Assembly (NCBI GenBank): GCA_026417035.1
Contig: JAOAEA010000019.1
Span: 1 to 59,154 of the forward strand
Source of the DNA: Burkholderiales bacterium
GTDB lineage: Bacteria > Pseudomonadota > Gammaproteobacteria > Burkholderiales > SG8-39
Length of the DNA stretch: 59,154 nt
Direction of reading: 5' to 3'
Shown: positions 54,565 to 59,154 of the stretch, in pieces
Numbering within the stretch: position 1 is the stretch's first letter
Layout of the letters: every line of letters begins with the position of its first letter
Made by a program: the position numbers and the translations under genes
Notes under the pieces: model-generated
The model's input: the letters and a program-made list of their open reading frames with translations, nothing else
Told to the model about the DNA's origin: nothing
Database searches by the model: none

Positions 54565-55098
54565 ATGAAGCTCGTCATCCTCGACCGCGACGGCGTCGTC
54601 AACTTCGACAGCGACCAGTACATCAAGAGCCCGGAGGAGTGGCGCCCGATCCCCGGCAGCGTCGAGGCGATCGCGCGGCTCACGCAGGCGGGCTACCGCG
54701 TGGTGGTGGCGACCAACCAGTCGGGCCTCGGGCGCGGGCTCTTCGACATGGCGACGCTCACCGCGATCCACGACAAGATGCACCGCACCGTGGCGCAGGC
54801 CGGCGGGCGCATCGACGCGATCTTCTACTGCCCGCACGCGGCGGACTCGACGTGCCCGTGCCGCAAGCCCAACCCCGGGATGCTGGTGGCGATCGGCGAG
54901 CGCTTCAACACGCCGCTCGAGGGCGTCCCCGCGGTCGGCGATTCGCTGCGCGACCTGCAGGCCGCGGTCGCGGTGAAGGCGCGGCCCATCCTCGTCCTCA
55001 CCGGCAAGGGCGAGCAGACGCGCGCGGGCGGCGTGCTCCCGGTGGGCACCGAGGTCCACGCCGACCTCGCGGCGGTGGTGCGCGCGCTCGGCGCCTGA
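54565..55098 (+). CDS. gmhB: D-glycero-beta-D-manno-heptose-1,7-bisphosphate 7-phosphatase
   Basis: A 177-residue HAD phosphatase in ADP-heptose synthesis for lipopolysaccharide core. Motif I is VILDRDGVVNFDS, YIKSPEEW and VVVATNQSGLGRGLF follow, and the zinc-binding cysteines are in CPHAADSTCPCRKPNPGML. Motif IV is AVGDSLRDLQAA. 25 bp after glyS. Confidence 0.95.
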   Translation: MKLVILDRDGVVNFDSDQYIKSPEEWRPIPGSVEAIARLTQAGYRVVVATNQSGLGRGLFDMATLTAIHDKMHRTVAQAGGRIDAIFYCPHAADSTCPCRKPNPGMLVAIGERFNTPLEGVPAVGDSLRDLQAAVAVKARPILVLTGKGEQTRAGGVLPVGTEVHADLAAVVRALGA

Positions 55099-55112
55099 CG
55101 GAGGCCCGGCCG

Positions 55113-55838
55113 ATGGTGTGGCTGCGTTCCGCGCTCTACCAGGCGATCCTCGTCGCCGTGGTGATCCCCTACGCGTTCATGGTGCTGTGCACCGCGCCGC
55201 TGCCGCGCATGACGCGCTGGCGGATCATCGCCGGCTGGCCGCGCTTCGCCACCTGGCTCGCGCGGCACCTGCTGCGCATCGACTACGAGGTCGTCGGGCG
55301 CGAGCACATCCCCGCCGAGCCGGTGGTGATCCTCTCGAAGCATTCGTCGGCGTGGGAGACGATCGCCTACAGCGCGATCTTCCCGCCGCACGTCTACGTG
55401 CTGAAGCGCGAGCTCCTGTGGCTGCCCTTCCTCGGCTGGGGGCTCGCGCTCTTCTCGCCGATCGCGATCAACCGCGCGAACCGCAAGGAGGCGATGCGCC
55501 GCACGATCGAGCTCGGCCGCCGGCGCCTCGCCGAGGGCTTCTCGATCATGATCTACCCGGAGGGCACGCGCATCCCGGTGGGCAAGCGCGGCAAATACCG
55601 GCCCGGCGGCGCGATCCTCGCGGTGAACACCGGCGCGAAGGTGCTGCCGGTCGCGCACAACGCGGGGCTGGTGTGGCCGCGCAACTCCTTCAAGAAGTAT
55701 CCCGGTCACGTGACGGTGAAGATCGGCGCGCCGATCGCGCCGGAGGGGCTTTCCGCGGAGGAGCTGATGCGGCGGGTCGAGAGCTGGATCGAGACCGAAA
55801 CCGCGGCGCTCGTCCGGCAGGCGGAGCACGTGGCCTGA
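55113..55838 (+). CDS. plsC: 1-acyl-sn-glycerol-3-phosphate acyltransferase (HX4E variant)
   Basis: A 241-residue membrane acyltransferase for phosphatidic acid synthesis. An N-terminal helix is followed by the catalytic motif KHSSAWET, in which the usual HX4D is HX4E. I know similar Glu variants from betaproteobacterial PlsC, so this is probably active. Further motifs: SPIAINRANRKEAM, IYPEGTRIPVG and VLPVAHNAG. Its stop overlaps the start of the next gene (TGATG). Confidence 0.9.
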   Translation: MVWLRSALYQAILVAVVIPYAFMVLCTAPLPRMTRWRIIAGWPRFATWLARHLLRIDYEVVGREHIPAEPVVILSKHSSAWETIAYSAIFPPHVYVLKRELLWLPFLGWGLALFSPIAINRANRKEAMRRTIELGRRRLAEGFSIMIYPEGTRIPVGKRGKYRPGGAILAVNTGAKVLPVAHNAGLVWPRNSFKKYPGHVTVKIGAPIAPEGLSAEELMRRVESWIETETAALVRQAEHVA

Positions 55839-56587
55839 TGCAGCTCACCTTCGATTTCCTCGCGGCGAGCGCGCCGGTGGCCGATCCGCGCAGCCGCTAC
55901 GTGCAGGTGGGCGGCCGCGTCGTCAGCTATCGGCTCCGCCGCGCGAAGCGCCGCACCATCGGGCTCGTCGTCGACCGCCACGGCCTCACGGCGAGCGCGC
56001 CGCGCTGGGTCGGCCTCGGCGAGATCGAGGCGTTCATCCGCGAGAAGGCGCGCTGGGTGCTGGCGAAGCTCGACGAACAGGAACGCCGGGCGAAGCCCCC
56101 GTTCGCCTGGCGCGTCGGGGCGGCGCTGCCGGTGCTCGGCCGGCCGGTCGTCCTGGCGCTCGCGCCGGAGGCGCCGGCGAGCCGGCTCGCCGGCGACCGC
56201 ATCGAGGTGCCGCTCGGCCAGGACCACACCGTGACGGCGCTGCGCGAGACCGTGCTCGCGTTCCTCCGCGACCACGCGCAGGCGCTCTTCCTCGAGCGCA
56301 CCGGCCTGCTCGCGGCGCGCGCCGCCCGGGCGGCGCCGCCGGTGCGCGTCTCGAACGCCCGCACGCAGTGGGGGAGCTGCCAGCCCGACGGGCGCATCTT
56401 CCTCTCCTGGCGGCTGGTGCACCTCGACCTCCATCTCGTCGACTACGTCGTCGCGCACGAGCTCGCGCACCTCGACGAGATGAATCATTCGCCGCGCTTC
56501 TGGCGCGCGGTGGAGCGCCTGTATCCGGACTGGCGGGCGGCGCGCCGCGAGCTGCGCGAGCGCGAGCACGCGCTGCCGGAGCTGTGA
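55838..56587 (+). CDS. zinc metallopeptidase-like protein, YgjP/M48 (DUF45) family
   Basis: A 249-residue cytosolic protein. The HELAH zinc motif is in VDYVVAHELAHLDEMNHSPRFWRAVERLYPDW, preceded by SNARTQWGSCQPDGRIFLSWRLV, the constant block of this family. The N-terminal part has YRLRRAKRRTIGLVVDRHGLTASAPRWV. Biological role unknown; a peptidase-like or metal-dependent hydrolase activity is expected. ATG shares one base with the plsC stop. Confidence 0.9.
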   Translation: MQLTFDFLAASAPVADPRSRYVQVGGRVVSYRLRRAKRRTIGLVVDRHGLTASAPRWVGLGEIEAFIREKARWVLAKLDEQERRAKPPFAWRVGAALPVLGRPVVLALAPEAPASRLAGDRIEVPLGQDHTVTALRETVLAFLRDHAQALFLERTGLLAARAARAAPPVRVSNARTQWGSCQPDGRIFLSWRLVHLDLHLVDYVVAHELAHLDEMNHSPRFWRAVERLYPDWRAARRELREREHALPEL

Positions 56588-56668
56588 CCGTGCTTCGGCG
56601 CGCCGGACGCAGGGGGTGCGGAGGGCAGGATGCCCCCGCCCACCCCCGAGCCCGAGGCCCCGCCCCCG

Positions 56669-56709
56669 ATCCTCGATCCTGAATATCCTCGCTCCGCAAT
56701 CCTCGATCC
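56669..56709. repeat. three short imperfect repeats ATCCTCGATCC
   Basis: ATCCTCGATCC (56669-56679), ATCCTCGCTCC (56685-56695) and ATCCTCGATCC (56699-56709) follow each other at 16 and 14 bp, directly ahead of gloA. I have seen comparable GATCCTCGATCC strings in other environmental genomes, so this may be a dispersed repeat. Its right end lies 10 bp from the gloA start codon. Confidence 0.6.
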
Positions 56710-56719
56710 CGGGAGACCC

Positions 56720-57130
56720 ATGCGCATCCTCCACACCATGCTCCGCGTCGGCGACCTCGAGCGGTCGCTCGCCTTCTACACCGAAGTGCTCGGCATGAAG
56801 CTCCTTCGCCGCAAGGACTATCCCGAAGGCAAGTTCACGCTCGCGTTCGTGGGCTACGGTCCGGAGACCGACCACGCCGTGATCGAGCTCACCCACAACT
56901 GGGGCGTGGACCGGTACGAGCTCGGCAACGCCTACGGCCACATCGCGATCGAAGTGGACGACGCCTACGGGGCGTGCGAGGAAGTGAAGAAGCGCGGCGG
57001 CAGGGTCACGCGCGAAGCCGGCCCGATGAAGCACGGCACCACCGTGATCGCCTTCGTCGAAGATCCGGACGGCTACAAGATCGAGTTCATCCAGAGGGGC
57101 ACGAGCGCTTCGTCGCGCCCGGGGGCGTGA
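56720..57130 (+). CDS. gloA: lactoylglutathione lyase (glyoxalase I)
   Basis: A 136-residue metalloenzyme converting the methylglyoxal-glutathione hemithioacetal to lactoylglutathione. Metal ligands: His in [25 protein letters not shown], Glu in [29 protein letters not shown] (with the His), and Glu in [11 protein letters not shown]. Proteobacterial short form, likely Ni-dependent. The ATG at 56720 follows GGGAGACCC, with the repeats just upstream. The additional open frame upstream consists of repeat sequence and was excluded. Confidence 0.95.
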   Translation: MRILHTMLRVGDLERSLAFYTEVLGMKLLRRKDYPEGKFTLAFVGYGPETDHAVIELTHNWGVDRYELGNAYGHIAIEVDDAYGACEEVKKRGGRVTREAGPMKHGTTVIAFVEDPDGYKIEFIQRGTSASSRPGA

Positions 57131-57158
57131 TCCGCGACGCGACGAGCCTGGTCGCGGA
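57131..57158. terminator. hairpin between gloA and rsmA
   Basis: TCCGCGAC (57131-57138) and GTCGCGGA (57151-57158) form an 8-bp stem in the convergent gap. AAAAG follows on the plus side, so there is no proper U-run in either direction. Possible weak bidirectional terminator. Confidence 0.4.
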
Positions 57159-57187
57159 AAAGCCGCGACGCCAGCGGCAGCCGGCGC

Positions 57188-57973
57188 CTAGCCGGGCGAT
57201 CCCGCGCCGCCGCGCGGTTCCGCGGTCGCGGCGTTCGCGAGACGGACGAAGTCGGCGACCGGGAGCGTCTCCCCGCGTGCGCCCGGGTCGATCCCGGCCC
57301 GCTCCATCGTGCCCGTGCCGACGATCCGCGACAGCGCATTGCGCAGGGTCTTGCGCCGCTGCCCGAACGCGGCGGCCACGATCGCGGCGAAGAGCGCGGG
57401 GTCGTGCAGGCCGAGCTCGTCCGCGGGGCGCGGGACCATGCGCACGACGGCGGAATCGACCTTCGGCCGCGGACGGAACGCGCCGGGCGGCACGTCGAAG
57501 AGCTTCGTCATCGCGAAGCGGTGCTGGAGCATCACCGACAGGCGCCCGTAGTCCGCCGTCGCCGGCGCCGCCACCATCCGGTCCACCACTTCCCGCTGGA
57601 GCATGAACGTGCAGTCGGCGAGCCGTGCGGCGAACCCGGCGAGACGGAAGAGGAGGGGCGTCGAGATGTTGTAGGGCAGGTTGCCGACGACGCGCAGGCG
57701 TTCGGGGAGCGAGGCGAAGTCGAACGCGAGCACGTCGCCCACGTGCACCGTCAGGCGCTCGGCGGGGAAGCGCTCGGCGAGCCGCGCGGCGAGGTCGCGG
57801 TCGATCTCGACCGCGTGCAGGTGTGCGAGCCGGTCGACGAGCGGCGCCGTCAGCGCGCCGAGGCCGGGCCCGATCTCGACCATCGCATCGCCCGGGCGCG
57901 GATCGATCGCCGCGACGATGCGGCCGATGAAGTGCCGGTCGACGAGGAAGTGCTGGCCGAAGCGTTTGCGCAT
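57188..57973 (-). CDS. rsmA: 16S rRNA adenine-N6 dimethyltransferase RsmA (KsgA)
   Basis: A 261-residue methyltransferase that dimethylates A1518 and A1519 of 16S rRNA. Start KRFGQHFLVDRHFIGRIV, SAM motif MVEIGPGLGALTAPLVDR, catalytic NLPYNISTPLLFRL, and QREVVDRMVAAPATADYGRLSVMLQHRF. FRPRPKVDSAVVRMVPR follows. In most relatives pdxA separates it from surA; here surA is 94 bp upstream with no pdxA between. Confidence 0.96.
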   Translation of the reverse strand: MRKRFGQHFLVDRHFIGRIVAAIDPRPGDAMVEIGPGLGALTAPLVDRLAHLHAVEIDRDLAARLAERFPAERLTVHVGDVLAFDFASLPERLRVVGNLPYNISTPLLFRLAGFAARLADCTFMLQREVVDRMVAAPATADYGRLSVMLQHRFAMTKLFDVPPGAFRPRPKVDSAVVRMVPRPADELGLHDPALFAAIVAAAFGQRRKTLRNALSRIVGTGTMERAGIDPGARGETLPVADFVRLANAATAEPRGGAGSPG

Positions 57974-58067
57974 CAGCGGTCGGCAGTCGCAATGCGCATC
58001 GTGCCGCGCCGCCTGCGCTTGGGTCCCCGGGCCCCGGAGGCTGATCGCCGATGGCCGATGGCGCGTC

Positions 58068-59135
58068 TCAGCGCTCGTCGAGCCGGTACTCGACGTAGGT
58101 GCGGTCGCGCAGCTGCCGCAGCCAGTCCTGGTAGGACTCGTCGAGCTTGCGCTCGGCGAGGATGCGGCGCGCAGCCAGGCGCTGGCGGTCGGCGGCCACC
58201 TCGGCCTTGCGCCGCTCCAGCACCTGGATCAGGTGGTAGCCGAACTGGGTGCGCACCGGCTCGCTTACCTCGCCGATCTTGAGCTCGTTCATCGCGCGCT
58301 CGAACTCCGGCACGGTGTCGCCGGGGTAGATCCAGCCGAGGTCGCCGCCGCGCGCCGCCGAGCCGTCGTCGGAGTTGAGGCGCGCGAGCTCGGCGAAGTC
58401 GGCGCCCCCTTTGATGCGCTCGCGCAGCAGCGCGAGCTTGCGCCGCGCCTCCGCCTCGGAGACCGTCTCGCTCGTGCGCACGAGGATGTGCCGCGCCCGC
58501 GTCTGGTCCACCTGCTGCGCGCCGGCCGCCGCGCCGCGTACGCCGTCGAGCCGCAGCACGTGCAGGCCGGCGGGGCTGCGCAGCACCTCGGTGACCTCGC
58601 CCGGCTTCAGCTTCTCGACCGCCTCGGCGAAGAGCTCCGGCAGGCGGTCGCGCGGCCGCCAGCCCAGGCTCCCGCCCTGGAGCGCGTCGGGCGCGTCGGA
58701 GAACGAGGCGGCCACCTGGCCGAAGTCGGCGCCGGAGAGGACCTGCTGGCGCGCCTCGCGCGCGCGCGCCGCGAGGCGCTCGAGCTGCTCGGGCGTCACC
58801 TGCTCGGGCACGCGCACGAGGATGTGGCGCAGGTTGTACTCGACGTTGCCGCCCGGCGCGCTCCGGGTCTCTTCGAGGAAGAGGTCGATCTCCGCCTCGC
58901 CCACCTGGATGCGGCTGTCGACCTCGCGCTCGCGCAGCCGCGACAGGAGGATTTCGTTGCGGATGTCCTCGCGGAAGCGGTCGTAGGCGACACCGTCGCG
59001 CTCGAGCGCGCGGCGGAAGTCGGCGAGCGTCATGCGGTTCTGCTCGGCGATGCGCGCGATCGCGCGGTCGAGCGTCAGGTCGTCGATGCGCAGGCCGGTC
59101 TCTCTCGCGAACTGGATCTGCGCGCGGTCCATGAT
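58068..59135 (-). CDS. surA: periplasmic chaperone/peptidyl-prolyl isomerase SurA (5'-truncated by contig end)
   Basis: About 355 C-terminal residues of a chaperone for outer-membrane proteins. The end of the N-terminal chaperone domain (MDRAQIQFARETGLRIDDLTLDRAIARIAEQNRMTLADF) is followed by two parvulin domains: YNLRHILVRVPEQ to GLHVLRLDG, and ARHILVRTSETVS to FGYHLIQVLERRK. A short C-terminal helix ends EYRLDER. The signal peptide and first part are lost. The real sequence ends at 59135; the remaining bases are adapter, which adds a false start (MYKRQ). Confidence 0.94.
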   Translation of the reverse strand: MMDRAQIQFARETGLRIDDLTLDRAIARIAEQNRMTLADFRRALERDGVAYDRFREDIRNEILLSRLREREVDSRIQVGEAEIDLFLEETRSAPGGNVEYNLRHILVRVPEQVTPEQLERLAARAREARQQVLSGADFGQVAASFSDAPDALQGGSLGWRPRDRLPELFAEAVEKLKPGEVTEVLRSPAGLHVLRLDGVRGAAAGAQQVDQTRARHILVRTSETVSEAEARRKLALLRERIKGGADFAELARLNSDDGSAARGGDLGWIYPGDTVPEFERAMNELKIGEVSEPVRTQFGYHLIQVLERRKAEVAADRQRLAARRILAERKLDESYQDWLRQLRDRTYVEYRLDER

Positions 59136-59154
59136 CTGTCTCTTATACACATCT
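59136..59154. other. sequencing adapter: Tn5/Nextera mosaic end
   Basis: CTGTCTCTTATACACATCT is the exact 19-base transposase mosaic end used in Nextera libraries. It sits at the very contig end and is not genomic. Confidence 0.98.

Noticed and set aside
57974-58067. A hidden pdxA between rsmA and surA.
   Set aside because: The gap is only 94 bp and has no coding sequence; pdxA must be elsewhere.

Overview
The window is a 59 kb, very GC-rich chromosomal contig from a betaproteobacterium, probably an uncultivated member of the Burkholderiales/Nitrosomonadales grade. The evidence is the gene orders (rplM-rpsI-argC-bactofilin-erpA-anmK-M23 peptidase-tyrS; miaB-ybeZ-ybeY-corC-lnt-glyQ-glyS-gmhB-plsC-gloA; rpe-gph-trpEGDC; dsbC next to a UbiH-family gene), a classical betaproteobacterial porin, a Coq7-type ubiquinone hydroxylase, and an rRNA leader of betaproteobacterial type. 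Both contig ends are technical. The left end stops inside the 5' end of a 16S rRNA gene (repeat-limited assembly). The right end is an exact 19-base Tn5/Nextera mosaic end fused to surA.

Layout. 1-480: start of a 16S gene with its leader, boxA and a strong P1 promoter, all on the minus strand. 611-3251: a nitrate/sulfonate/thiamine-precursor-type ABC importer (binding protein, permease, ATPase). 3495-10735: accessory region with a small exported protein, an octaheme cytochrome-HEAT-TPR protein, an MscS channel, a secreted HAD phosphatase and a polytopic membrane protein. 11063-14975: arylsulfatase divergent from a LysR regulator that overlaps an MFS transporter. 15008-19173: an exported protein with an internal duplication, an 8-oxoguanine-deaminase-like amidohydrolase, FetAB-type iron exporter and a lone UreE. 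19181-26923: the conserved tyrS to rplM block. 26924-27437: a regulatory island with the rplM promoter, a candidate small RNA with its own promoter and terminator, and two palindromic operator-like sites. 27438-30207: OsmC, Coq7, porin. 30617-38184: trpC, trpD, trpG, trpE, a trp leader peptide, an FAD-linked oxidoreductase, gph, rpe. 38331-45407: ApaG, methyltransferase, MltA, an MBL-fold protein, DsbC, a UbiH-family monooxygenase, PanE. 45592-57130: a CAU tRNA and the miaB to gloA block. 57188-59135: RsmA and a truncated SurA.

Most genes are housekeeping: tryptophan synthesis, translation (TyrS, GlyQS, L13, S9, MiaB, YbeY, RsmA), envelope biogenesis (Lnt, MltA, AnmK, PlsC, GmhB, SurA, DsbC, porin), ubiquinone and Fe-S assembly (Coq7, UbiH, ErpA). 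The unusual material lies between genes. The best candidates are (i) a roughly 110-nt RNA upstream of rplM that presents the 16S 3'-end sequence CCUCCUUU in a hairpin loop, (ii) a 442-bp element with terminal inverted repeats carrying a GxxExxY gene, lodged exactly at the trpE stop codon inside the trp operon, (iii) paired inverted copies of an ACGAAGGC-type repeat sitting just downstream of stop codons at two loci, and (iv) a 21-codon leader peptide with three Trp codons ahead of trpE. Gene starts follow reading frame, overlap and Shine-Dalgarno context. All functional names rest on recognition of motifs and family resemblance by eye; no database search was run.
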